From assembly GCF_030816715.1 (NCBI RefSeq), contig NZ_JAUSYH010000001.1, positions 2,294,001 to 2,358,000 of the forward strand: 64,000 nt of DNA, written 5' to 3'. Each line of letters begins with the position of its first letter. The stretch's first letter is position 1. Source of the DNA: Streptomyces achromogenes (GTDB lineage Bacteria > Actinomycetota > Actinomycetes > Streptomycetales > Streptomycetaceae). The position numbers and the translations under genes were made by a program. This document shows positions 55,504 to 63,805 of this stretch, in pieces. The notes under the pieces are model-generated. The model was not told the DNA's origin, ran no database searches, and saw nothing but the letters and a program-made list of their open reading frames with translations.

Positions 55504-55545
55504 GGCAGACCTCCTGCGGCCCGCCGGGACTTCCGGCGTGGCCCG

Positions 55546-55590
55546 CTAGAAGTCCGCCGCCGTGAAACGGCCCAGGTTCTTGCTGCGCAT
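55546..55590 (-). CDS. possible 14-codon leader peptide
   Basis: MRSKNLGRFTAADF is encoded from ATG 55590 to TAG, 42 bases before the start of the 125-residue gene. An AGG lies eight bases upstream. A perfect stem CGCCGG-AAGTC-CCGGCG follows the stop before the next ribosome-binding site. The layout resembles translational attenuators, but the peptide is short and its reality is unproven. Confidence 0.3.
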   Translation of the reverse strand: MRSKNLGRFTAADF

Positions 55591-55756
55591 GGCAGAAGCC
55601 TGGCGAAGACGGTCCGCGCTGTCCAACGGTTAAATCGCCGCGGGTGCGCCTCAGCGGCGTGATCGGCAGCGGCGCGGGCGGAGGTGACTCCGTGAGCCGT
55701 CAGCTGCCGCGCCCGCTCCGGGACCGGCGCCCGCGCCTCACCCTGCCGGCCTCACG

Positions 55757-56500
55757 TCACGGGACGGACGGCCCCGGGCCGTCCGTCCGTGCGGGCCGCC
55801 ATGTCCTTCCCTTGGGCTCCGGTTTCGCGAAGCTCCCCGCCCGGCTGGTCGTCAGGCCCAAGCCCACCAGCCCCTCCGCCAGCTTCACCGCCGCCCCCAC
55901 CCCGTCGACGACCGGAAGCCCCAGCTTGTCCTCCACCGTCCGCTGGAGTCCCGTCATCCCGGCGCACCCGAGGACCAGCACCTCGGCCCCCGCCTGCCGG
56001 GCCCGTTCGGCCGCGGCCAGGAAGGCAGCCTGGGTGCGCCCGGAGTCGCCGAGGTCGAGAACGCCGAGCCCGGTGCCGACGACGGCGGCGCAGTTGCGGC
56101 CCACTCCGGCGAGCTCCAGGCTGTCCTCGATCTGACCGCAGGAGCGCTCCAGCGTGGTCACCACCCCGTACCGGCGCCCGAGCAGACACGCCAGATGCGC
56201 CGCGGCCTCGGTGATGTCGACGACGGGCACGTCGACCAGCTCCCGCACGCCCTCCCGGCCGTGCTCGCCGAAACCGGCCATGACGACGGCGTCGTAGGGC
56301 GGTCCGTCATAGGTCCGCAGCGCGTCCATGACCGCCGTCGCGGAGAGATAACTGTCCAGCCAGCTCTCCGCCGACTCGGGCCCCCACGCGGGGGTCAGCC
56401 CGGTCACGGCGGTGCCCGGGCCTGCCGCGGCCCGGGCGCCTCGTACGATCTCCTCGGTCATCTCCCGCGTGGTGTTGCAGTTGGTGACGACGATCCGCAC
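55757..56500 (-). CDS. aspartate/glutamate/hydantoin racemase family protein
   Basis: The 247-residue protein has the two-domain racemase fold with the catalytic cysteines in TNCNTTREM (near residue 7) and LVLGCAGMTGLQ (about 178-189), plus GFGEHG in the middle. Members racemise hydantoins, allantoin or acidic amino acids without cofactor. GTG at 56500 (VRIVVTNCN) has AGGG eight bases upstream and gives the family's N-terminus; GTG 56509 is an alternative. It begins 14 bases after the NCS1 symporter gene on the same strand, so hydantoin or allantoin is the likely substrate (inference from context). Confidence 0.9.
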   Translation of the reverse strand: MRIVVTNCNTTREMTEEIVRGARAAAGPGTAVTGLTPAWGPESAESWLDSYLSATAVMDALRTYDGPPYDAVVMAGFGEHGREGVRELVDVPVVDITEAAAHLACLLGRRYGVVTTLERSCGQIEDSLELAGVGRNCAAVVGTGLGVLDLGDSGRTQAAFLAAAERARQAGAEVLVLGCAGMTGLQRTVEDKLGLPVVDGVGAAVKLAEGLVGLGLTTSRAGSFAKPEPKGRTWRPARTDGPGPSVP

Positions 56501-56514
56501 GTTCCGCACCCTGG

Positions 56515-57993
56515 TCAGACCTCCACCGGCTTCTCGTCGACGGCCACGGCGCCGGGCGTCCGCTCGTCGCGGCACAGCAGGACGTAGAGGCCGGCGCCGA
56601 GGGCCGTCCCGATGAACCAGGAATAGGGAGCGACGTCGCTGAACGTCTTCACCAGCGCGAGGACCGCCGCGACCGCCGCGGAGGGCAGGAACGCCCACAG
56701 GGCGCGGGGGTTGACGCCCTTGCGGTAGTAGTACCGGGAGCCGGGCCGGCCGTCGAACAGTTCCTGCACGTCGACCCGGCCGCGCTTCACCCAGTAGTAG
56801 TCGACCATGATCACGCCGAACAGGGGGCCGAGGAAGGCCCCGAGGCCGCCGAGGAAGTAGTTGACGACGGTCGGGTTGGAGAAGAGGTTCCAGGGCGTGA
56901 CGACCAGGGCGGCAACCGTGCTGATCATGCCGCCGACCTTGAACGTGATCTTCTGCGGCCAGACGTTGGCGAGGTCGTACGCGGGCGAGACGAAGTTGGC
57001 CACGATGTTGACGCCCATGGTCGCGACGGCGAAGGTGAGCGCGCCCAGGACGAGCACCCAGGTGTTGCCGACCTTGGCGACCAGTTCCGCCGGGTCGGTG
57101 ATGGCCTCGCCGAACACCTCCAGCGAGCCGGCCGTCACGATCACGGAAACCACCACGAAGGCCGTCGAGTTGAGCGGCAGACCCCAGAAGTTGCCGCGCC
57201 GGACCGTCCGGTAGTCGGGCGCGAAGCGGGAGAAGTCGCAGAAGTTCAGCATCAGCGTGCCGTAGGTGGCGAGGATCAGGCCGATCGCGCCGAACCACTG
57301 CCGCCACTGTTCCCCCACGGAGACCGGGTGCGGGGTGGAGGTGAGCGAGATGGTCCAGCCGGCCTTGGACAGCACCCACACCGCCAGCGCGATCATCACC
57401 ATCCAGATCGCCGGACCGCAGAAGTCCTGGAACTTGCGCACCGACTCCATGCCCTGGCTGATGATCAGCGCCTGGATCAGCCACAGCGACACGAACGACA
57501 CCCAGCCGAGCGCGTCGAGGCCCAGGAACGAGCTGTGCGTCCAGGACTCGAGGCCCGGCCAGGCCGCCAGCAGCATCACGTTGACGGCGACCGAGGCGAG
57601 GTAGGTCTGGATGCCGTACCACATGATGGCGATCACGGCCCGGATGAGAGCCGGGATGTTGGCTCCCCAGACTCCGAAGCTGATACGGCTGACGACCGGG
57701 AAGGGCACCCCGTGCCGCTGGCCGATCCTGCCCATCCAGTTCATGCCGACGTAGATGAGCACGAAGCCCACGAGAAGCGACGTGAAGATCTGCCAGACGT
57801 TCATGCCGAGGACCAGCAGACCGGCGGCGAAGGTGTAGTTGCCGAGGTTGTGGACGTCCGACATCCACATGGCGAAGAGGTCGAAGACCTTCCAGTTCCG
57901 CTTGTCGGCGGGTGCGAGGTCTTCGTTGGTGAGCCGGGGATCGGGGACGAACGCTGGCGCGCCGGTGACTTCGGCGCTGTCGGCGAGGGACAC
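56515..57993 (-). CDS. NCS1 family nucleobase/hydantoin symporter
   Basis: The 492-residue membrane protein has 12 helices and NCS1 signatures: NEDLAPADKRNWKVFDLFAMW at the start (broken by the family's charged turn), SDVHNLGNYTFAAGL in helix 1 and FSRFAPDYRTVRRGNFWGLP in the middle. NCS1 proteins import purines, allantoin, hydantoins or thiamine with Na+ or H+. The start is GTG at 57993 with GGGAGG four bases upstream; longer reading crosses the operator and the divergent gene. It is followed at 14 bases by the racemase, and is likely repressed by the divergent GntR protein. Confidence 0.92.
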   Translation of the reverse strand: MSLADSAEVTGAPAFVPDPRLTNEDLAPADKRNWKVFDLFAMWMSDVHNLGNYTFAAGLLVLGMNVWQIFTSLLVGFVLIYVGMNWMGRIGQRHGVPFPVVSRISFGVWGANIPALIRAVIAIMWYGIQTYLASVAVNVMLLAAWPGLESWTHSSFLGLDALGWVSFVSLWLIQALIISQGMESVRKFQDFCGPAIWMVMIALAVWVLSKAGWTISLTSTPHPVSVGEQWRQWFGAIGLILATYGTLMLNFCDFSRFAPDYRTVRRGNFWGLPLNSTAFVVVSVIVTAGSLEVFGEAITDPAELVAKVGNTWVLVLGALTFAVATMGVNIVANFVSPAYDLANVWPQKITFKVGGMISTVAALVVTPWNLFSNPTVVNYFLGGLGAFLGPLFGVIMVDYYWVKRGRVDVQELFDGRPGSRYYYRKGVNPRALWAFLPSAAVAAVLALVKTFSDVAPYSWFIGTALGAGLYVLLCRDERTPGAVAVDEKPVEV

Positions 57994-58040
57994 GGGGCCT
58001 CCCTGGGCGAGGGGACGGAGGAGGAGGACTACGACCGGCC

Positions 58041-58056
58041 GTTTGGTATACCAAAC
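58041..58056. promoter_or_regulatory. perfect 16-bp operator for the GntR regulator
   Basis: GTTTGGTATACCAAAC is a perfect palindrome in the divergent gap between the NCS1 gene (starting 57993) and the GntR gene (starting 58148). FadR-type GntR proteins bind TGGT-N2/3-ACCA dyads, which this contains. Confidence 0.8.
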
Positions 58057-58147
58057 TGTGGACATGGTCCCGCCGTCAAGCGTTCTGACCGATGTCCGTC
58101 CCGTTACGGCCCCGTAAAAGCCCCCTCGCATCGGCGAGGATGGGTCC

Positions 58148-58816
58148 ATGACGAAGATCGAACCGCTCGGAGCGGTGCGCGAACGGGTGCTGGGCGCCCT
58201 TCGGCAGGAGATCATCGCCGGCAGTCTCCGCCCCGGAGACCGACTCGTCGAGCGTGAGCTCGCCGAACGGTTCGGCGTCTCCAGAGTTCCGGTGCGGGAA
58301 GCCATCCGGGCCCTCGTGGCCGAAGGCTTCGTCCTGTTCGAAACCCCGCGCCGTACCGTCGTACGCCCCCTGAGCCCCACCGACGTCAACGAGCTCTTCG
58401 AACTGCGCGAGGCCCTGGAGGTCTACGCCGTCGGGCTCGCCGCCGCCCGCGCCACCCCGGAGGACCTCGCCGAGCTGCGCGAACTCCTGACACGGGCGGC
58501 GAGCGCCACCGAAGCCGGGGACGCCGAGGCGATCACCGACATCAACACCCGCTTCCACGACCGTCTCCTCGCGATGGCCGGCAACGCCTTGCTGATCTCG
58601 GTCATGGAACCCGTCGCCGGACGCCTGCAATGGCTCACCCGACGCAACGAGGAATGGCCCCAGCTCCTCACCGAACACCAGGAGCTCTACGACGCCATCG
58701 CTTCCGGCGACCCCGATCGCGCCCGCACCCATGCCCTCCACCATGTGCAGGCCAACTACCGCTCCACCGTGCGGCACCTCTTCGGGCACGTCCCCGAAGC
58801 CCCGTCGTCCGCCTGA
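58148..58816 (+). CDS. GntR-family regulator with FCD domain
   Basis: The 222-residue protein has a winged helix-turn-helix (about 10-75, LRPGDRLVERELAERFGVSRVPVREAI) and a helical FCD effector domain (about 85-215) with the metal-ligand pattern RFHDRLLAMAGN and HHVQANYRS. It sits opposite the NCS1 symporter and racemase genes, with a perfect dyad in between, and probably represses them until a hydantoin or purine metabolite binds. GAGGA lies seven bases before the ATG. Confidence 0.94.
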   Translation: MTKIEPLGAVRERVLGALRQEIIAGSLRPGDRLVERELAERFGVSRVPVREAIRALVAEGFVLFETPRRTVVRPLSPTDVNELFELREALEVYAVGLAAARATPEDLAELRELLTRAASATEAGDAEAITDINTRFHDRLLAMAGNALLISVMEPVAGRLQWLTRRNEEWPQLLTEHQELYDAIASGDPDRARTHALHHVQANYRSTVRHLFGHVPEAPSSA

Positions 58817-58929
58817 ACCGCGGGGCGCCCCCCGCTGACCATGACGGGTGACCGGTGACCCGCCGTGCGGTTCCCGCCACGCGGCGGGTCACCCGCAACC
58901 CGTCGCCCACCAACGGCTGACGCGGCGGA

Positions 58930-59742
58930 CTACTCCGGTCCCGCCGCCCCCGCGGCCTTCCGCAGCACGTCGCACAGCATCTCGGGGGTGAGCCGACCGG
59001 TGAAGGTGTTGCGTTGGCTGACATGGAAGCAGCCGAAGACATCGAGACCGTCACCGTCCTGCGGGCCGTCCAGGCGCACCCGCGTTCCGTGCGCGAATCC
59101 CGGCCTCGGCCGCGGCACGACCCAGCCCGCCGCGGCGAACGCGGGCAACGCGGCCTGCCAGCCGAAGGCGCCGAGCACCACGACCGCCCGCAACGTCGGT
59201 CGCAGCAGCCGCAGCTCCTGTACGAGCCAGGGCCGGCACGCGTCCCGCTCCCCCGGAGTGGGCCGGTTGGCCGGCGGCGCGCAGTGCACCGGCGAGGTGA
59301 CCCGGACGCCGTACAGCTCCAGGCCGTCGTCGACGGAGACGGCGGTGGGCTGCGAGGCCAGTCCCACGTCGTACAGCGCCTGGTACAGCACGTCCCCGGA
59401 ACGGTCGCCCGTGAACATCCGCCCCGTACGGTTCCCGCCGTGCGCGGCCGGGGCCAGCCCGACGATCAACAGCCGCGCATCGGCCGGCCCGAACCCGGGA
59501 ACGGGCCGCCCCCAGTACGTCCAGTCCGCGAACGCCGCCCGCTTGTCACGCGCCACCTCTTCCCGCCAGGCCACCAGCCGAGGACACGCCCCACACCCCG
59601 CGACACGCCGGTCAAGCTCCACAAGGGCCGGCCCGGACCCGCCCCCCGCCTCGACGGGAACGGCAAAACGACCGGAGCGACCCGAGCGGGCGCGGGGAGT
59701 GCCGGGTGAGTCGGGGGTGTGGGAGGCGTCGGAGGCGTCCAT
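58930..59742 (-). CDS. type 5 (UdgB) uracil-DNA glycosylase
   Basis: The 270-residue enzyme removes uracil and deaminated bases from DNA. It shows four cysteines for a [4Fe-4S] cluster (CGACPRL and later CAPP and C residues), motif GLAPAAHGGNRTGRMFTGDRSG and the C-terminal FHVSQRNTFTGRL motif of the family. The ATG at 59742 has GGAGG only one base away, but TACGGT lies six bases upstream, so a leaderless mRNA is possible; its upstream TTGCTCGAG is only a weak resemblance to the PafBC element. The first 35 residues are Ser/Gly/Arg-rich and may not be needed. Confidence 0.88.
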   Translation of the reverse strand: MDASDASHTPDSPGTPRARSGRSGRFAVPVEAGGGSGPALVELDRRVAGCGACPRLVAWREEVARDKRAAFADWTYWGRPVPGFGPADARLLIVGLAPAAHGGNRTGRMFTGDRSGDVLYQALYDVGLASQPTAVSVDDGLELYGVRVTSPVHCAPPANRPTPGERDACRPWLVQELRLLRPTLRAVVVLGAFGWQAALPAFAAAGWVVPRPRPGFAHGTRVRLDGPQDGDGLDVFGCFHVSQRNTFTGRLTPEMLCDVLRKAAGAAGPE

Positions 59743-59780
59743 GCCTCCACCGTAAGACCACCTCGAGCAACCCTGGGGGG

Positions 59781-59819
59781 CCTCCCCCTCCCCTCCCCCT
59801 CTCCCCCACCCCCTCCCCG
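59781..59819 (+). repeat. C-rich tract between UDG and DoxX genes
   Basis: A near-uninterrupted CT/CCC run (CCTCCCCCTCCC pattern) lies between the DoxX stop and the UDG start. On the minus strand it is a G-tract with quadruplex potential. Confidence 0.8.
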
Positions 59820-60263
59820 TCACCCCCGGCGTCGGGCAAGCCTCAGCAGTCCCGCGTTCGACTCGCGTCGGGTCCAGGCGATGAGCGCGAGCGGCACCAG
59901 CAGGACGAGCGGTGTCGCCGCGTTCTGCCCGTCGAAGACCGTGACCTGGACGACGAACGCCCCCACCATCAGCGCCGCCAGTCCGATCGCCGCCACGGAC
60001 TGGAGGACCGGGACCAGCAGGGCGACCGCACCGGCGAGTTCGAGAGCGCCGATGGTGTACATGCCGGCGCTGCCCCAGCCCAGCGTGTCGAAGGCCTCGG
60101 AAGCCGACGGGTGCGCGATCAGCTTCGGCAGCGCGCTGGCGATCCCGTAGAACAGCGCGAGGATCACCTGCAGGCCCCGCAGCGCGATCCTGGCGCGGCG
60201 GCCGCCGGTGGGAACGGAGGGGGAGTCCGTCGCGGGGGTGAGCGGAGCGGTGGTGTCGGACAT
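59820..60263 (-). CDS. DoxX family membrane protein
   Basis: The 147-residue protein has four hydrophobic helices and the DoxX/DUF4149-like pattern (ALRGLQVILALFYGIASALPKL, TLGWGSAGMYTIGALELAG, LLVPVLQSVAAIGLAALMVGA). DoxX proteins join thiol-oxidation complexes in mycobacteria; in Streptomyces the role is unclear. AGGAG stands four bases before the ATG at 60263. It precedes the UDG gene on the same strand. Confidence 0.88.
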   Translation of the reverse strand: MSDTTAPLTPATDSPSVPTGGRRARIALRGLQVILALFYGIASALPKLIAHPSASEAFDTLGWGSAGMYTIGALELAGAVALLVPVLQSVAAIGLAALMVGAFVVQVTVFDGQNAATPLVLLVPLALIAWTRRESNAGLLRLARRRG

Positions 60264-60372
60264 GGGGTTCTCCTGTGGTGAGCGGTCCGCAATGGTGTCG
60301 CCTGTCGCAGAGGTAGACCGGCCTCCGGCACACAACTCATCGCCTCACACCAGGTTTTCCCGCCCTGTCGGG

Positions 60373-61071
60373 TTACCGTGCCGTCATCGGCACCGCCCGC
60401 ACCCAGACCCTGTCCTCGGTCAGGTACCGGTCCACCCGCAGGCCGGCTTCGGCCAGTGCCTCCTCGAACTGTTCCCGGGTCAGGGGCCTGGACAGGAAGG
60501 TCTGTGTCCAGACGGCGCCGGAGAACTCGTACTCCGCGTGCACGGAGCGGACGCCGTCCCCGGCGGGCTCGGCGGAGACGATCCGCGTCGTGAAGCCGCT
60601 GGGGTAGACCCGTTCGCGGGGCAGGTCGGTGTGGTAGTCCTCGCCCTCGCGTTGCATCAGCACGCATCCGCCCTCGGCGACATGGCGTGAGCACGTGCGC
60701 AGCAGCCCGCGCCGGACCTCGACGTCTCCGCTGTGCACGAGGAAGGAGGCGAGCATGACCACGTCGAACGTCTCGCCCAGGTCGAGGTGCTCGATGGGAC
60801 CGCATATCGTGCGTGCTCCGCGGACGTGTTCCAGCATCTCGGCGGATTCGTCGACGGCGGTGACGGTGAATCCTCGCTGCAGCAGCGCGTGGGTCACTCG
60901 CCCGACGCCGCTGCCGAGCTCGAGGATGTGGGCGCCGGCGGGTGCCGCCGTCGCGATGACGTCCGGCTCGTTCCCGACCGGGAGCCGGGTGTAGACCTCG
61001 ACCGCGCAGCCGTCGGGGGTGATCGCACCGGGGCCGGTTCCCTTGTATCCGTCGCGCATTCCTCGTGTCAT
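60373..61071 (-). CDS. class I SAM-dependent methyltransferase
   Basis: The 232-residue methyltransferase has motif I ILELGSGVGRVTHALLQRG (about 48-66), motif II VTAVDESAEML and the later LGETFDVVMLASFLVHSGD. A substrate cannot be identified. The start region MTRGMRDGYKG is basic; a second ATG at residue 5 is possible. It is divergent from the small membrane protein gene; two GTTCGAGGG repeats (61127 and 61146) lie in the gap. Confidence 0.85.
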   Translation of the reverse strand: MTRGMRDGYKGTGPGAITPDGCAVEVYTRLPVGNEPDVIATAAPAGAHILELGSGVGRVTHALLQRGFTVTAVDESAEMLEHVRGARTICGPIEHLDLGETFDVVMLASFLVHSGDVEVRRGLLRTCSRHVAEGGCVLMQREGEDYHTDLPRERVYPSGFTTRIVSAEPAGDGVRSVHAEYEFSGAVWTQTFLSRPLTREQFEEALAEAGLRVDRYLTEDRVWVRAVPMTAR

Positions 61072-61229
61072 ACCCGTCCAACGGGCGGGTTGCCGGGGGC
61101 CGTTCCCGCTCTGCGCCGGTTCACCCGTTCGAGGGATGACCCGCTGTTCGAGGGCACCTGTGGGAGCGCGAGGGCCTGTGGATGACGTCGGGGCGGAGGA
61201 GTACGTTGAGATGAGGAGCGGTGATCGGG

Positions 61230-61496
61230 ATGCGTACGGGCAGTGAGCCGACGACAGCGCGCAGTGCGCTGCGGATGCGTCTGTGGCTGTCCCTGTGGGG
61301 ACTGGCCTGGGCGGTCTTCGGGACGGCCGCGTTCGCCGTGGTGGGGCGCACGGGGTGGGCGGCGGCCTGCGGGGTGCTGTGGCTGGTGATCACCGTCGAC
61401 GTGGTGGTCGTCGTCAGGCACCTGCGGCAGGGCCCCCACTACCAGCCCGGCCGGGACGTTCCTCCGTACCGGCCGCCGGAGCGTCGTCCGTGGTGA
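61230..61496 (+). CDS. DUF6343 family small membrane protein
   Basis: This 88-residue protein begins MRTGSEPTTARSALRMRLWL and has two hydrophobic helices (about 18-40 and 45-65) followed by HLRQGPHYQPGRDVPPYRPP, the pattern of DUF6343 in Streptomyces. Function is unknown. ATG 61230 is preferred; GTG 61221 lies two bases after AGGAG and would be too close. It is convergent with the TPR gene by 10 bases. Confidence 0.82.
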   Translation: MRTGSEPTTARSALRMRLWLSLWGLAWAVFGTAAFAVVGRTGWAAACGVLWLVITVDVVVVVRHLRQGPHYQPGRDVPPYRPPERRPW

Positions 61497-61506
61497 AGGG
61501 CCCGCT

Positions 61507-61887
61507 TCAGCTGTCGAAGCGGGCGGCCTTCAGGTACTCGGGGTTGGGGTCCAGTGCGGCGGCCAGCCGGAAGTGACGTTTGGCCTGGTCGCCGCGGCCC
61601 TGTCGCTCGTAGGTGCGGCCGAGTGCGAAGTGCGCGAACGCGTTGTCCGGCTCCCGCTCCAGCACGACCGTGAACTCCAGCTCGGCGGGGCGCAGTTGTG
61701 CGGCGGCAAAGAAGGCGCGCGCCCGCAGGAGCCGGGCGGCGGTGTTCTCGGGGTGTGCGGCGATGACCGAGTCGAGCAATTTCACCGCGCCCCGCGGGTC
61801 CCGTGCGGCGAGGAGCTGTTCCGCGGCACGGAAGTCGATGACGTGCGTCTCCGGAGTACGTCCGGTCGAACCTGCGGTATTGGGCAC
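61507..61887 (-). CDS. tetratricopeptide-repeat protein
   Basis: The 126-residue protein contains about three TPR helices (AAEQLLAARDPRGAVKLLDSVIAAHPEN and AFAHFALGRTYERQGRGDQAKRHFRLAAALDPNPEY). TPRs mediate protein contacts. GTG at 61887 follows GAAGGA at seven bases. It sits 50 bases after coaE on the same strand; this coaE-TPR order is common in Streptomyces, as far as I recall, but no functional link is known. Confidence 0.85.
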   Translation of the reverse strand: MPNTAGSTGRTPETHVIDFRAAEQLLAARDPRGAVKLLDSVIAAHPENTAARLLRARAFFAAAQLRPAELEFTVVLEREPDNAFAHFALGRTYERQGRGDQAKRHFRLAAALDPNPEYLKAARFDS

Positions 61888-61937
61888 GGAAAAATCCTTC
61901 CCTTGCTGGAAGGGTTCAACGCGCGGAGCCGGCGGCG

Positions 61938-62558
61938 CTATTCCGGGGAGGCCTCGCGCCGTGCGTGTGCTCGGCGCACGAGGTCGTCCCAGACGTCCTG
62001 CACGCGTTGTTCGAGTTCCGCCCACGGCACGTCGTTGTCGATCACGATGTCGGCGATCGCCCGGCGGTTCTCACGGGTCGCCTGGGCGGCCATGCGGGCG
62101 CGGGCGTCCTCCTCCGTCATGCCTCGCAGCCGGACGAGCCGGTCGAGCTGGGTGTCGGGTCCTGCGTCGACGACGATCACGACGTCGTACAGGGGGGCGA
62201 GGCCGTTCTCGGTGAGGAGGGGGACGTCGTGGACGACCACGGCGTCGTCGGGGGCCGCCGTCTCGAGGTCGTGGGAGCGGGCGCCGACGAGGGGGTGCAC
62301 GATCGAGTTGAGGAGGGCGAGTCGCTCGGGGTCGGCGAAGACGATGGATCCCAGCCGGGGACGGTCGAGGGTGCCGTCGGGCGTCAGCACGTCCTTCCCG
62401 AAGGCGTCGACGACCGCCGCGAGACCCGGGGTGCCCGGGGCGACGACCTCGCGTGCGATGCGGTCCGCGTCGATGAGCACGGCTCCTCGCTCGACGAGCA
62501 GCCGTGACACCTCGCTCTTGCCGGCGCCGATCCCGCCGGTCAGGCCCACCTTCAGCAT
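61938..62558 (-). CDS. coaE: dephospho-CoA kinase
   Basis: CoaE phosphorylates the 3'-OH of dephospho-CoA, the last step of coenzyme A synthesis. The 206-residue protein shows the P-loop GGIGAGKS (8-15), the substrate DADRIAREV segment, [10 protein letters not shown] and the lid [15 protein letters not shown]. Length matches the family; actinobacterial versions often carry an extra C-terminal GrpB-like domain, which is absent here. It lies between the PAC2 and TPR genes on the same strand. Confidence 0.95.
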   Translation of the reverse strand: MLKVGLTGGIGAGKSEVSRLLVERGAVLIDADRIAREVVAPGTPGLAAVVDAFGKDVLTPDGTLDRPRLGSIVFADPERLALLNSIVHPLVGARSHDLETAAPDDAVVVHDVPLLTENGLAPLYDVVIVVDAGPDTQLDRLVRLRGMTEEDARARMAAQATRENRRAIADIVIDNDVPWAELEQRVQDVWDDLVRRAHARREASPE

Positions 62559-62664
62559 GAGCGGTAGCTTAGGGCCTGCCGGCGACGGCGCGCCCGGCGG
62601 TCCCGGCCCACCGATTCCCGGGCGCCCGTCCGTGTGCGGCGTCGCCCGGGAGGCAGCGGGCTGC

Positions 62665-63603
62665 TCAGCCCTCGCCCTCGCGTTCCGCGAGGAAGCGTTC
62701 GAATTCCAGCCCGATCTCGTCGGCGGACGGGATGTCGACCGGCTCGGCGAGCATGTTGCCGCGGGTCTCGGCGCCGGCGGCGGCGTCGTACTGGTGCTCG
62801 AGGCCCTGGACGAGTGAGGTCAGCTCCTCGTCGCCTTCCTGGATCTGGCGGTCGATCTCGGTCTGCGTGCGGTGTGCGTCCGTGCGCAGGGCGTGGGCGA
62901 CGGCGGGCAGGACCAGTCCGGTCGCCGCGGTGATCGCCTCGAGGACCGTCAGGGCGGCGTCGGGGTACGCGGAGCGGGCGATGTAGTGCGGCACGTGCGC
63001 GGCGACGCCCAGGATGTCGTGGCCGGCTTCCATCAGGCGGTACTCGACGAGCGCCTCGGCGCTGCCGGGGACCTGGGCCTCGTCGAAGGGGCTGCGGTGG
63101 CCGGGCATGAGGTCGGTGCGGTTGCCGTGCGGGGTGAGGCCCACGGGTCGCGTGTGCGGTACGCCCATGGGAATGCCGTGGAAGTTGACGGACAGGCGGA
63201 CGCCGAGCCGTTCGATGATCTGCTGTACGGCGGCGGCGAAGCGCTCCCACTCGACGTCCGGCTCGGGGCCCGACAGCAGGAGGAAGGGCGCGCCGGTGGT
63301 GTCCTGGAGGAGCCGTACCTCGATGGCCGGTTCCTCGTACTCGCTCCACCGGTCGCGTTTGAAGGTGAGCAGCGGGCGGCGGGCGCGGTAGTCGACGAGC
63401 CGGTCGTGGTCGAAGCGGGCGACGAGTTGGTGGGGCAGCGAGTCGAGCAGCCGCTCGACGATCTGGTCGCCGGTCTCGCCCGCGTCGATGTATCCGTCGA
63501 AGTGGTAGAGCATGACAAGTCCGGCCGACTCCTGGGCCAGCGCCATGTCGACGACTGCCAGGCCCTTCGGCTCCCATGCGTACAGACTCTGCGGATCAAG
63601 CAC
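62665..63603 (-). CDS. PAC2 family protein
   Basis: The 312-residue protein is related to proteasome-assembly chaperone 2. Recognisable parts are [44 protein letters not shown] and [16 protein letters not shown]. In actinobacteria PAC2-like proteins are of uncertain function and occur near coaE and rpsA. The start is GTG at 63603 ([12 protein letters not shown]), with GGAGGAG eight bases upstream. Its C-terminal 40 residues are acidic and may be unstructured. Confidence 0.9.
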   Translation of the reverse strand: MLDPQSLYAWEPKGLAVVDMALAQESAGLVMLYHFDGYIDAGETGDQIVERLLDSLPHQLVARFDHDRLVDYRARRPLLTFKRDRWSEYEEPAIEVRLLQDTTGAPFLLLSGPEPDVEWERFAAAVQQIIERLGVRLSVNFHGIPMGVPHTRPVGLTPHGNRTDLMPGHRSPFDEAQVPGSAEALVEYRLMEAGHDILGVAAHVPHYIARSAYPDAALTVLEAITAATGLVLPAVAHALRTDAHRTQTEIDRQIQEGDEELTSLVQGLEHQYDAAAGAETRGNMLAEPVDIPSADEIGLEFERFLAEREGEG

Positions 63604-63714
63604 TTGGACCGCTCCTCCTCGTGTTCCTTTGGAACAACGCCCGTGGCAGCGTGGGCATTCCCGTCCGAGCTCCATGATCGGACGACTCGTGCGGGGCGTG
63701 GGCCGCGGTCAGCA

Positions 63715-63750
63715 CCGAGGGCCCGCACCTCGAAAGGTGCGGGCCCTCGG
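63715..63750 (-). terminator. rpsA terminator
   Basis: A perfect 16-bp stem (63715-63730 with 63735-63750) with a CGAA tetraloop lies about 55 bases after the rpsA stop. A nearby perfect palindrome GCTGCGATCGCAGC (63771-63784) sits between stop and terminator. Confidence 0.9.
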
Positions 63751-63805
63751 CTACGTGCTACGCCTCAGTGGCTGCGATCGCAGCGGTTGCTGCGGTCTGC
63801 TGCGA

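Noticed and set aside
59742-59770. Fourth PafBC promoter before the uracil-DNA glycosylase
   Set aside because: The TACGGT -10 is good, but the upstream element TTGCTCGAG and a seven-base spacer do not fit TTGTCRGTG-N8.
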